Shown in pieces: positions 44,001 to 54,900 of a DNA stretch of 64,000 nucleotides. How positions within the stretch are numbered: the stretch's first letter is position 1; the number at the start of each line of letters is the position of its first letter. The notes beneath the pieces are model-generated. The model saw only the letters and a program-made list of their open reading frames with translations. It was not told the origin of the DNA and searched no databases. The stretch covers positions 15,084,501-15,148,500 of the forward strand of contig OX335641.1 of the NCBI GenBank assembly GCA_946894095.1, written 5' to 3'. The DNA is from Incurvaria masculella (Eukaryota > Arthropoda > Insecta > Lepidoptera > Incurvariidae). The translations under genes were made by a program, and so were the position numbers.

Positions 44001-47000
44001 TACTAAACATTGAATATTTTATTACTACATATCTGGTTATGGCGTTGTCTCGACGATAAATATAAAGGACAACACTCGTTGTTATTCATAATTATGCTAT
44101 TACAATTTTACACGTGTAAAAGTAGCCAGTGGTTTTGGAAAAACCGGCCAAGTGCGAGTCAGACTCGCACACGAAACCGTACCATTGTACAAGATTTAAG
44201 ACCAAATCACGTTTTTTGTATGGGGCGGCCCCTTAATTTTTTTTTATTTTTTATTTCACCTATTTGTTGTTATATCGGCCAAATAAATACACACGCTGTA
44301 AAAATTTCAGCTGCCCTGTGACAGACGGACAGCGGAGGCTTAGTAATGGGGTTTCGTTGGCACCTTTTGGGTACGGAACCCTAAAAACGATTCACATTTT
44401 AATTGAGACAGTTTTGTTAACTGAAGATTATTGCCTTTCCTTTATTTTTGGGATTGTTAAAATGTGTACAAAATCCGTCTTTCCGTGTATTACAAGATTT
44501 GTTATCAAAAACTTTACCATTGTTTTGTCATGTTACTATTTTAAGGATGTTCCGACCCATACCATGTTTTTTTTACGCAGAACGCAAAAAGTATTGCACT
44601 TTAAGGCACGAATTCGTCAAAAATATTAAATATAGTCGTAGTTGTTGCAGCGAAAACATATTCACAATTTCAGGTTTAATGGTTTCGTTGCAATTGCCGA
44701 TTGGAAGTTTTACACCGTTAGATGGCGCTGTTAAATAAAAATCGTATTTAAATAAATTGCAACAAAACCAATAATCCTGAATTTGTGAAATTGTTTTCGC
44801 TGCGAGTAATATGACTATATTAAATTTTTATTATTAATTCGTGGCTTAAAGTGCAATACTTTTTGCGTTATGTGTGCAAACAACTTTATATGGGTCGGAA
44901 CAGCCTTAACATTTAATCGTTACTCTCAAACCATTGCATTTTTGTATGCAGTGACTTAATATTATCTTATATATAACATAAAGTGATATAATTAAATAAA
45001 ATATATTATAATAATTAGCCCAAACGTAACAGACAGTAATAAAGTAGTATGATGTGGTGTCCTTCCTATAAAGTTCATGATTTTCGACAGTTAAAACCAG
45101 ACATATACCTCATTACTTAAACCGGCTGGACGATTTTCAAGTGCGTAAATATATAGCTGGTCAAACATTTATTTTCAAAATTACAAACGATGAAATTTAT
45201 TGTACCTTCCTATTAGAAAAAGTATCGTATAAAGTTCCTAGACGTGGTCACAGAATAAGTGATAGTACGTGGTGCTGAGCAACTTATTTAATGCGTTAAA
45301 GCGTAATATCAAAACGAAAATATTTTGATTTAAATTAGTATTCTTGAATGGCAATGGAAGGAAAAAAAATCTCAAAAAGTTGGTAACAACTATGTTTATA
45401 ACTTATAAATTTTATAATTTATATTGTTCGTTTTAAAAATGTTTTTTTCGTTTACTATTCTATTCTTGTTCTAGCTTGTCGTGTGCTTGTATTATTCGAA
45501 ATTGTAGCTTGAATTATGCTAGGTTAAGTATCATTATGTACCATAAATATCTCAGTCTATTGTCTGTATTTGTGCTTTTAATGGATGTTCTTGTTGATGA
45601 ACCTTAGTAAAAAAAACACTGCCTTAAAATATTGCAGTAGATTTATATCTAATTTGATATTGTATTGCCAGGGTTTTGGATGGGCGGAATGGCTGGTTTC
45701 GGTGTGACGGCGGGCGCCCACCGCTACTACTCGCACCGAGCCTTCAAGGCTAATCTGCCTCTGCAGATCATCCTTCTTCTCTGCTACACCATAGCGGGCC
45801 AGGTATTACACCTAAGGTTTCAAAGGAACTGACCAGCTTGTGGAACGAAGAAGCTAACTACTAACTAACTAAATTCCTAATAATTCAACTTCAATATAGA
45901 TTTCTCTCAACTAAACTAGTTTTAAGGATACCGTTGTTGCAATACAGCTGTTCTTAGCTACTCATTTGCAGAAATACTGAGTATATCTTCAGGGTTGGGA
46001 ATGCGGTGTGATAAGGACACCAAATTGACTTAGGGCCGATTTTTCAATCGTCAGATAGTGCTTAAAGGTCTGATGGCAAATATCTACGTTTGTCTAAAGA
46101 CATATAGACATTACCTGTGGATTATATCCTATCACTATTATCTTACTGGAATTTTAATAATAAAAATATGGACTTAACATAACGGATGTATAAGCAGCGG
46201 CCCAAAAACCTTTTAGAAATTTGTGAACGTGACAAAAAGTATAACTCTCCTCCGTGGTATAACGGGAAGAAACGTTAAGAAAAACTTCCACAGCCTGGTG
46301 GAATTAATGGTAATCATATGGATAACTTTCCAAGTGAAGTTGTAACGAATCCGTTTTATATTGATAATTTTATTAATGTTATGATCGGGTCCATTTATTT
46401 TAGATTTATCGAAGACAATATTCCATGACAACGATATTCCATTACTATCCTTATAGTTTTGGGTGTGTTCGAAAAAAAAGTTTCTGCACTCCACGCGTCA
46501 ACAACCGCGGTGTGATTGCGCCGCAGGTGCCGATCCGCGAATGGGTCCGCGACCACCGCGTGCACCACAAGTACTCGGAGACGGCGGCGGACCCGCACGA
46601 CGCGAGCCGCGGCTTCTGGTTCTCGCACGTGGGCTGGCTCATGATGCGCAAGCGGCCCGAGGTGCTGCAGAAGGGAAAACTCGTCGACCTCAGCGATATC
46701 GAAATCGACCCGCTCGTTCGATTTCACACTAAGTAAGATAGCTTTTCTTACATGAATACGATCACCGATCAAACTGAATTTGATCGATGATTAAAATATA
46801 ATACCACAGTTGTCACCAAGATTAGGTTTGTGATGTTTTTCAGATATTCAAAACGCTTACAAATAGAAGAATGTCAAAATTGAGTTTTAGATTGATACCA
46901 CCGTCGCTGTTCCCTTGTATGCGATGTCGACATTTTTACAATGGCTTCGTCAATGGAGGTAAAAAAATGCCAGCTCAGTTTATGACATCATACAGGTATT

Positions 47001-50000
47001 GAATCGTCGACTTCGGTTATTTCGAAAAATTTCACAGAAAATATAAAACAAAACTAAACAACCCATTATGAATTCAGATTAATTAAGTCTCAGGGCATCC
47101 GTTTTTTTTTAGTTTATAAACACAAAAAAAAAGTTGCCCACACAATGTTCCCATTAATAATTCTCTATGCCCTAAACAAATGTTGAAACGAAATCAGAAA
47201 CCCCCACAAGACCAAATGACTCTGTTTTTGGGACCTAGAAAAGTTTTAGTGATCTGTTAAAACTGTTGAGAGCAAATATTTTTTAATAGATTTAATAGAC
47301 ACATCCAAGATGGCTGTGGCCAAAAAATAGAGGAAAACATATTTTTTTCAACCTCCTCAATATGGGTATAAAATAAAATGGCTTAGCAAGTTTTACGAAA
47401 TATCCAAGGGTTTTGTCTTCTTCACTCACATGCTGCCGTATGTGATTGAAGAAGACTTACATTTGAAAGAGGAGGAGGCAGGCAAGATATAATGCTGTCA
47501 GAAATTCATCCATCTAATGAGGCGTAGGTATATATGCAAATGACATGCAAAACAATTTGGCATAACACGTTGTTTGTTATAAAACATGTTTCTTATAAAA
47601 TTGAGTTAGGCTTGTTTTTCTAGCAATCAAATTTAAATATGTATTTATTACTTCAACTTTTTCCAAAATTGTCATAAATTATGTACGTATTTTCAAGGAT
47701 TATTTTTATTTTTTCGGAGAATTTTGTTTTTGTTTTATTGAAGAACTAAGCCACACATGTAATGATATAAGGCCAACACAATTCGTGAAAAAAAGGTGCC
47801 ATTTCAGGACCATCTTTATATAGCACGGTTATTAACGCTGTTTGTTTACTTATAAAACATGTATTCTTAGAACACTGAGATAGGCTTGTTTTTCTAGGAA
47901 TCAAATTTAAATATTTAATACTTTTAATGTGAAACTGATTTCCATAATTATCATGAATTATGTATGTATTTTCAAGGATTATTATTGCTTTTTTATGGAG
48001 GATTTTTGTTATTTTTTATGTGAAGGACTAAGCCACATCTGTCAAGATATAAGGGCAACACAATTCGTGACAAAAAGTCCAGGCATGAAAATAATGGATA
48101 ATTTTGAACGAATAGATACGGTTCTTAACAGCGTTTATGGTAAATTTTATCGATTAAGTATTCTCGGATTTAAAATCGTCTTTTCAATTTTATGATTTCT
48201 TATTTAGAAATAACATATGTACATCACCTTTACTAAGTTCAATTACTTCTTCAACTTTATTCATATTTATGATGAAATCACGATAGCGCCTCAGCACCAG
48301 TTCGTGCACACGGCGTCAAAGTTCATAATCAGTAGCAAACCGTACAAACAGTACAGAGGCACAACCTCCCGGCCGTCCCACGGAATTTTTCGTTAATTCT
48401 CTTCCTAAAGAGAATGTAATAAATTAAAGAAATCGAAGAAAATGGGGCCCTCGCTCCTGGCCGACAGCTCCATGCGCGCGAAACAAATGTGATATACCGG
48501 TCCGTTGCGGCAAGGCCACACTATCATAAAATGATATATGTAACGTATTAATTTTGGGCGGTTGGACTAAGCCCGCTCGCGTTAGTACCACCGCATTGGA
48601 TGAAACTATGGTGGAAGCGGCAATGAATCATTGTAAGTGTTTTCCATCTAATTCAGCTTTAGTCCCAACCTGACCACTGGGATGGAAGGAAAGTCCATCA
48701 GCTCCTGAGCCTCTGATACTTGCTCAGTTCAAAAAGTATTTTTTACTGATTCCATTAAAATTAAGAAAACAAAGAGAGCTAAATGGCTATTAATAACTAT
48801 TAAACGTTTGAGCATGCAAAATGCATTAAATAGAATATGTGGATAGGGTCACAACGGGTGTTCCTAGAAAAATATGGCTTTTATTTTTCTAGACACTTCA
48901 CTCTCTTGAAGATCGTGTTCTGCTTCATCGTCCCGACCCTACTCCCGGTCTGGCTGTGGGGAGAGAGCTGGTGCATAGCGCTGTGGTCCCAGCCCGTGTT
49001 GCGCTACACTTGCAGCCTCAACTTCACGTGGGCGGTGAACAGCTTTGCACATCTATGGGGGAACAAGCCTTATGATCAGTGAGTACATATATATGTTCTT
49101 ATCTGGGTAGGGAAGTTTTTTTAGCCACGACTGAATTCGAAACAGTTTAAATGCACAGTCCCCCTTACCACAGACAATTAATAGTAGGGATAGACTGCTA
49201 ACGTCATACAACATACTAAATACTTCTTATTTTCGCTGGTACATTAATGGTAAGACATTCTAACCAGCGCCATCTCCCGTCAGCGCAAAATTAGATACAC
49301 TTTATTAAACTAAACTTAATTCCAAATTTTGCTAAGGCAGGCCTGGTGAAAACATTACATTTAACTATAAATGAAGCAATCTCATAGGAAATAAAAAAAA
49401 ACATTTATATTCTTTGATTTGTATTTAATGTATTCTCAAATGTGAATTGCAACGCCATCTGTTGACTTTTAATATCCTTATTCAACACTGGTATGACGTT
49501 AGCAATCTTTCCCTACTATCATTTATCTATGCCCTTACTAAAAAAATATGGTCCGTGACGAGCAAAATCCGTTTTCTAATCTTGCTCTAAAATATCAGTA
49601 CGAATGGATTGACTACATGCACCAGTGCCTAGCCGAATAGAGTAAGCCACAAAAGTTAGGCAATGAATGTAAAAAGCATTTAAATTTAAATTGAGTTTGT
49701 GGATCCCATCGCAAAAAGAGAAAAAAAGGAACCCTTATGATCTTGCTCTGGTGTATGTCGGTCACACGTATTTTGACCCGAATTGTTCTCCTATTAATGG
49801 TTGTTTGAATGTTGCTAAGAGTTTATTATTACGTTTTATATACAATTTTACCTAGTATTATGACGAGTACACGCAGAAAGAAAAAAATACCCGAAGGCGC
49901 AGCAGAGCATGTAGACTAAAATCATATATTAAGAGTAACGACCATGGGGTGAGCAATGCTTTGGCTGACAGCATATGCGAAGAGGATCATAGTTCTAGAC

Positions 50001-50688
50001 TTATTCGATGAGAACGTGGCAGTTGGATGGACGTCCAGTCAGTTGCGACTGACTGACTACGTGATCTCTCATTTTGCCTTCACTAAGAAGATTACGTTAG
50101 TCATACTTTGTGCCCCGTTTTCCTGCCCCTTGACCTACCTAAACTAATTTGTATTAATGACCATCAATATTCAATTTGGTTTTAGATGCCACGGTTTAGC
50201 CCTTCACGATTTTATCTTTTATTATACCCTGAAATGGCATAGTTAAGGAGTAAAAGCTAAACCATTGATTGTTTGGTTAATTACGATTTAAGTGCATATT
50301 TAACCATACATACCTACCTTTTCTATTATTTCCTGCCTTTGATTACAATTATGGATCGTATTATAAACCAAGTATCGTGTTATAAAAATGTGCACGTCTC
50401 ATTTTCAGAAACATCAGCCCGACCCAAAACAAGAGTGTATCATTCGTGGCGATGGGCGAGGGCTGGCACAACTACCACCACACATTCCCGTGGGACTACC
50501 GCGCGGCGGAGTTCGGCAGCGGCATGAACGTCACCACGCTCTGGCTGAACACGTTCCGGCGGCTCGGCTGGGCATACGACGTGAAGGAGGCGTCCAGCGA
50601 GCTGGTGCGCGCCGTCGCGGAGAAGCGCGGAGATTGCAGTGACCACCACCGCTCGGTGGACGAGGACGGACTCACTGGGGAGAATTGA
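37888..50688 (+). CDS. Acyl-CoA desaturase gene 3 (exons 2-6: 37888-38090, 45672-45802, 46527-46732, 48893-49078, 50409-50688)
   Basis: Second apparently intact desaturase of the array, same family and role as gene 1. Exons 2-6 join without a stop. All nine histidine ligands are present: HRYYSH, HRVHH, NSFAH and HNYHH. If translation starts at ATG 37904 (gaATGg, good context) the protein has 329 residues, normal for the family; no exon 1 like that of gene 1 was found upstream. The signature is SPTQ. Intron 2 is 7.6 kb and carries an inverted pair of Helentron-like elements, a Helitron-like element, a LINE relic and two MITEs. A further Helentron-like copy lies 29 bases after the stop, probably in the 3' UTR. 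Confidence 0.83.
39079..39302 (+). mobile_element. Helentron-like (HINE) element with 105-bp minisatellite, copy 1
   Basis: Starts TTGAAGTGAAAACTTCTTTA, has 1.4 units of a 104-105-bp repeat (GCGGCGCTGAGCAC ... CACGTGATGCTGATCGAAAA), and ends AAAGTTTTCACTTCTGCCGG followed by the palindrome GCACTCCCGGAGTGC and a T-rich end. GAAGTGAAAACTT near the 5' end and its complement near the 3' end form subterminal inverted repeats. This architecture fits Helentron-associated non-autonomous elements (DINE-1 type). Copies 2 and 3: 39481 (-) and 50717 (+). Confidence 0.65.
39481..39982 (-). mobile_element. Helentron-like (HINE) element, copy 2 (inverted)
   Basis: Reverse of copy 1, with the palindromic 3' end at 39481-39510 and about 2.3 minisatellite units at 39745-39980. 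The two copies face each other 178 bp apart; the spacer has its own short palindrome around 39361-39392 (CTGCCAAC...CAGTTTGGCAG). Confidence 0.65.
40321..41171 (+). mobile_element. Helitron-like non-autonomous element
   Basis: Begins CTATACTAATAATAAATCTG and ends GAGCGGAGCCGGGTACTGCA GCTAG, followed by T. CTAG fits the CTRR Helitron end, and the GC-rich stretch before it can fold. Fragments with the same ends occur at 20600 and 35395. Inside are a 12-base G run (about 40639) and SINE-like text at 40763-40930. No helicase is encoded. Confidence 0.5.
41516..41994. mobile_element. 480-bp TTAA-flanked MITE, copy 2 (inverted)
   Basis: 479 bp between and including TTAA at 41516 and 41991. Reverse complement of 27756-28235 with high identity throughout, including GCGGAAACGGTGTCCATTTC (reversed here). 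Confidence 0.88.
42035..42875 (-). pseudogene. LINE polymerase C-terminal relic
   Basis: The - strand, in frames broken by stops, gives LTHDLNFGRHIEAKAKLASK, LGVLNRVRQYFTPYQKLLVC, AQIRSCVEYFSYLWGGSAKY and, near the 3' end, KKHLAGRPA. This is the region after the reverse transcriptase in a jockey/CR1-type lepidopteran LINE. The 3' end (42055-42180) is shared with fragments at 51786 (+) and 54411 (-). Confidence 0.75.
44152..44388 (-). repeat. (CCGT)-family dispersed repeat, reversed copy
   Basis: From CCGGCCAAGTGCGAGTC to TGGCACCTTTTGGGTACGGA ACCCTAAAAA; the microsatellite is reduced to GACAGACGGACAGCGGAGGC. Confidence 0.85.
44541..44909. mobile_element. 369-bp foldback MITE with TTAA ends
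   Basis: Starts TTAAGGATGTTCCGACCCAT and ends ATGGGTCGGAACAGCCTTAA. Arms of about 150 bp are inverted copies: ACGCAAAAAGTATTGCACTT, GCAGCGAAAACA and TTTCGTTGCAATT have reversed partners. Non-coding, so the open frames across it are not genes. Confidence 0.88.
45672..45802 (+). CDS. Desaturase gene 3, exon 3 (histidine box 1)
   Basis: Acceptor ttgccag, donor ccag|gtatta, 131 nt. Encodes FWMGGMAGFGVTAGAHRYYS then HRAFKANLPLQIILLLCYTI and AGQ. This intact copy is the reference that shows the one-base loss at 14292 in gene 2. Confidence 0.93.
46527..46732 (+). CDS. Desaturase gene 3, exon 4 (histidine box 2)
   Basis: Acceptor gccgcag, donor ctaa|gtaaga, 206 nt. Encodes VPIREWVRDHRVHHKYSETA, RGFWFSHVGWLMMRKRPEVL and LVDLSDIEIDPLVRFHTK. 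Confidence 0.93.
47566..48125. repeat. Tandem duplication of about 275-280 bp in intron 4 of gene 3
   Basis: GGCTTGTTTTTCTAG, CAAATTTAAATAT, GTATTTTCAAGGATTATT, CTAAGCCACA and CAACACAATTCGTGA occur in the same order in 47566-47835 and 47840-48125. The units have diverged by indels. Confidence 0.75.
48545..48705 (+). repeat. SINE fragment
   Basis: GCATTGGATGAAACTATGGT, GAAGCGGCAATGAATCATTG and TTTTCCATCTAATTCAGC match the body of the SINE at 14683. Confidence 0.55.
48893..49078 (+). CDS. Desaturase gene 3, exon 5
   Basis: Acceptor tttctag, donor atca|gtgagt, 186 nt. Encodes HFTLLKIVFCFIVPTLLPVW, WGESWCIALWSQPVLRYTC and AVNSFAHLWGNKPYDQ. Confidence 0.93.
49182..49518. mobile_element. MITE of about 340 bp in intron 5 of gene 3
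   Basis: The left end TAGTAGGGATAGACTGCTAA CGTCATA and the right end TATGACGTTAGCAATCTTTC CCTACTA are inverted repeats of about 27 bp with two mismatches. No transposase. Confidence 0.75.
50409..50688 (+). CDS. Desaturase gene 3, exon 6 (histidine box 3, stop)
   Basis: Acceptor ttttcag, TGA ends at 50688, 280 nt. Begins NISPTQNKSVSFVAM (signature SPTQ), carries GEGWHNYHHTFPWDYRAAEF and ends DEDGLTGEN. Confidence 0.95.
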
Positions 50689-50716
50689 TGCTTCCGAATT
50701 TTAGAGACTCAATATT

Positions 50717-51088
50717 TTTGAAGTGAAAACTTCTTTAGCGGCGCTGAGCACTTTTTGTTGGATGGGTAAAAACTTCCAAACTCGCGTCAGGGTCACGTGA
50801 TGCTGATCGAAAAAGCGTAAGATTGAAGTGAAAACTTCTTTAGCGGCGCTGAGCACTTTTTGTTGGATGGGTAAAAACTTCCAAACTCGCGTCAGGGTCA
50901 CGTGATGCTGATCGAAAAAGCGTAAGATCGAGGGGATGGGAGAGGAACTAGTATCTCCCACTCTTTCTACCATGCCTGAGTGTGCTGCTCCGCTTAGGCA
51001 GCACAGCATGGCGATTATAATTAAACACAACGTTAATACTAAAGTTTTCACTTCTGCCGGCACTCCCGGAGTGCTACCGGTGTTTTTT
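50717..51088 (+). mobile_element. Helentron-like (HINE) element, copy 3, behind the stop codon of gene 3
   Basis: Two units of the 105-bp minisatellite from 50720 and 50825, then a unique stretch (GATGGGAGAGGAACTAGTAT) and the shared 3' end with palindrome. It begins 29 bases after the TGA at 50688. The - strand is open for 120 codons through the repeats; see findings. Confidence 0.7.
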
Positions 51089-51157
51089 TATTGGACGTGC
51101 ACTCTTTAGATCTGCACTCGTAGTATTAATTTAGTTGGTCACAAATGCTATAAAATT

Positions 51158-51163
51158 AATAAA
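51158..51163 (+). promoter_or_regulatory. Possible polyadenylation signal of desaturase gene 3
   Basis: First canonical AATAAA after the stop codon, lying beyond the inserted Helentron-like element. The context AATAAAAGG is the same as at 9237 in gene 1. If used, the transposon is part of the 3' UTR. Confidence 0.45.
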
Positions 51164-51356
51164 AGGCGTGCAAACTAATGAATATCGTGGCAGTTTAATG
51201 CAACTAGGTGTGTAGGTACAGGCAGAATTTTTCAAATGTGCCTACATGGCCTAATCCGAAACTTTAAGCACTCATAGGAGTAATGGGTCCCGATTTTAAT
51301 AAAAACACAGCTGAGATTTTTGTGAAATGTAGGTGTGCGTTAATTTAGTAGGCTTA

Positions 51357-51498
51357 GCCTGGTTTTCACCAAGTGCTAATTTATTTTAGGACCTTTATTA
51401 CTAAAGTGATTATTATCTTGTAATTGTATTGATTGGAAGCTGCTAAGAAAGGCCCTAAATTTGTAGCGATTAGGCTAATCAGCAGTGGGTGAAATATT
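51357..51498. mobile_element. 165-bp MITE, third copy
   Basis: GCCTGGTTTTCACCAAGTGC at left and GATTAGGCTAATCAGCAGTG GGTGAAA at right; shorter than the copy at 30487 by an internal deletion. Confidence 0.65.
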
Positions 51499-51669
51499 TA
51501 TCACCGAATTGACACGTCACTTTTTACGAAATAACTTCTTACATAAAGTGGCGTGTTTATTCCGTAAGTTATTTTTATATAACTGTTGTGCACTTCGCAT
51601 TGAATCTGTAACCACCGGTTTTTAAAAGAAAACTGAATTTTCTTTTCCTAATGATGTAAGTGAGACAAT

Positions 51670-51950
51670 ATTGAGAACGCGCAACAGACTGGGAATGAAC
51701 CCACTTTCCGTCCATATTCCTTCTGTAACCACGAACAGATCCCGTAGATCCTTTATCTATATGATTGATCAACTGTGGAATAAATTATTTCTCGCAAAGC
51801 ATAACCAGGGGTGCTTTAAAACCAAGGTCAAGAAAGCCAGATGGGCCGGCATGGTTTTTGCAGCCCCAGAGAAAGTTTGAAAGCCCATGGGCGTCGTCGG
51901 GAAACTTTTTGTTGAGGGTAACATTAAAAACAAAATTAAGGAATCTCATG
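51670..51950 (+). pseudogene. LINE 3' end fragment
   Basis: GGGCCGGCATGGTTTTTGCA and GAAAGCCCATGGGCGTCGTC match, in reverse, the LINE end at 42055-42180. Upstream text reads NPLSVHIPSVTTNRSRRSF and then LWNKL, like the protein's C-terminal end. Confidence 0.6.
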
Positions 51951-51959
51951 ATTAGTATA

Positions 51960-54900
51960 TACAACCAATGATTCATGTAAAACTATACAATTTTATTACA
52001 TTTTTTATCATGTAATTGACGACTAGAATCAAAGATATATATTTAAATAGATTTAAAAAGTGTAATTATGGTAAGGTTAAGTAGTTACGGTTGTAAAATA
52101 ATGTATATACGGGCTATAACAACCCCAAAACATAATTGGTTATTGAGTGTTATTATAAAAAAAAAACAATAAGTTTCAATATTGATAATTAATAAGTTTA
52201 ATTTAAGAAATGTAATGAACTGACAACTTGTTTGTGTTTTTTTTTTCTTTAACAAGCATTGAAATGACATTGATTGTCTAAGCATATGAAAGCTTTGGTG
52301 GAAATGTAATCTTGCAAAATAATTTCTCAATGTCCGGGTATTCACTAACGACATAATGTCCCTATGCAGAGTAAATACTTGTAAATTGTAAAAATCTGTT
52401 TAATCATACTATTCTAGTGACAAAGACAAAGTGAAAGGAAAATCCCCAAACTACTGTGGAGCTAGGTTCCCATATTAATTTTTTTTGGTCTGAATACTTT
52501 AATCTGTTCTTACTTTTAAAAAATGCATTATAATCATTCAAATAGTTAAGTGTCTAAAAGATACACATATAACGTTTTGGGCTTTAATGTTTCATTTGAC
52601 CTCTTTTAGCACAAGATACATTAATTGATTTCGAAATCTTGTTCGCTTGAATATACTACGGTTTGTCAAATGGTCGACGAAATCATGAGAAAATAGATGG
52701 CTGATGAAGTAGCAGCATACGTATTTCCAGCTATGTAAGTTAACAGCCTGTTAAGAAATCTTGGTCTTCTACAATCATGATAGTTTACATATTTCAACAA
52801 TATAGGATCCGTGCTGATGTAAATGCTCGCCAATAATATGATCGAGCTTGTTCATTGAAAATACCCTAAAACCAATTTTTCGAGCAAGAGAAAGTTACTT
52901 TGAACATGTCATCAGATGAAATAATATTAATGAGTTGAAAATATATATTTACACAGATATCGACCTTTTCACCTCTAAGCCTGCTTCCATAAAAAACAAA
53001 TACATTCAAGCTTTTCTCCAGATTTAGGCTGCTGCTTACATTTTTTTTTTTTTTTGTGTAATTCACATTGTCCAAATTTTGTCTGCTTTAACTGTTTAAC
53101 TGTTTGATTATAATTTCTGCTACTAACCTAATATGTTAATTTTGTGCTTCATGTTTGATCGTGCAGCTGTTATTCTCACTTTTTTATTATTTGTTTCTTC
53201 CAACTGTATGAGATAACTAATGTATTTTCTTTCGTTTATACTAGATCGTGCTACTGTAATTCTTACGTTTTTATTTTATGTTTCTTCCAGCTGTGTGAGC
53301 TCGTAATTGGTGTTATTTTCATTTATATTATTTTTCTATTGTTGTGTAAATGCACTGTGAGCTCGCCTTAATAAATATATATAATAAATAAATAAAATAA
53401 AAAAAAAAATATATAAAAATCCATGGACGGGCGCTTTGGTGCATCTCTCAAATGCTCTACTCAATAGTATAGTGGTTGCATTGTTTTTTTAGCTGCTGGT
53501 CCTTATCGCCATGTAATATTGTGTTCGATATAGCTTCAAGGAGACCCAACATGCATCTCGTCAACCACCCCGAGGTATCCTAGAATTTAGAGAGCTCGAG
53601 AATTGGAGTCAGAAGGGATGTAGGATCTTTCTGTTTAATATCGTCGTTACCATGGAGACCAATCGTCGGAGCTGCGCAACTCCTTTCTTCCGGCCCTTCT
53701 TTCTACCATCGCTCAACGCGGAATAGTAATTGGTAGGAAATCTAGGGACCAACCTTAATGACCAGGGCCTTCGATAGCTGCAGCAGCGCAGGACTGTGGG
53801 ACGCCGCTTCGTAGAATCCTCCCGTCGCCACCCACTCACGAAAACACTCTTCTCGGTCTTCTGCCTCGATGAGGATACAGTTCAGATCACTTTGCGGTTA
53901 CGTAGCGAAAAATTATAAAGGTTTTGTGCGGAGAGCTCTTCTGGGTGCGCGTGCCCGGACGCCGTTGGAAAATCTCTGTTCGTGGGCGCGTCGGCGCGCG
54001 TCTCCGCGGTCGATGCGCTGCTCTCTTCTTTCTTGACGCGGGTGAGCGGGAAGGAGCGTGTACTGTTAAGTGCGTGTATGTTTACGAGTGCGCGCTGTCC
54101 CGCCAAATATAACGGCGGATAATTTTGAATAGCACGTGTCAAAATGGGCCCAACCAGTAATAGTAGTATTTTCTGTCGACCAAATCTTCCACGATTAGCC
54201 TTAACCAACGAAAGTTGTTCGCTCCCGAAGAAAATTATGACCACGTTTGTAGCAAAAACAGGTCACGTTACAATGATTAAACGAGAGGATCGTAGACGAT
54301 TAATACCGAAAGGTACACCTAAGTCTACTTACTATTAGTTACCATCGAGTTTTTTAGAAACAACCTAAAGTAAAGCATCAGCCAGACAGTTCTTTTTTTA
54401 TGTTAAGCGTGGTATATGGCGCACGCCAGAACCTCACAAAAAAGGCTCCCGACGACGCCCAAAGCCCTTGGTCTTTCACAGGGGCTGCGAAAACCATGCC
54501 GGCCGGCCAAGTTTGAAGGACCCCAGGACACACCTCTTGCCAAGTAATTGATTATTTAGAGCAGCCAAACCTAGAAATTATGGACCACCCTCAGTATAGT
54601 CTTGAATTTTGTCATAATTATCGTTTTACTTCGCCCAAAATTATGGAAAATCGTCATGCTCAGCGGCTCCAGTTTAATGAATAAGCAGTCGATGGTGCCA
54701 TTTGTAAGACTGTTACTCATTGTTGTGCTATGATAAAAGAAATTACTGGTATGGAGAGTAAATCGTTATGGACATTTGTCATAATTTTCCTTTTATCTGC
54801 GGAAGGAAACCCATATTTTTGATGATCAATAAGTGAGTAATTGTAAAATGGTGAAATTTTGCATTAAATTAGCTCACGGACTAGTAAAGCTATAATCGTG

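Larger units (their letters stand above)
38091..45671. other. Intron 2 of desaturase gene 3
   Basis: 7.6 kb without a recognised exon. Elements are listed separately. 38100-39070 and 42900-44140 are AT-rich and show nothing identifiable; 45000-45650 likewise. Confidence 0.55.
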
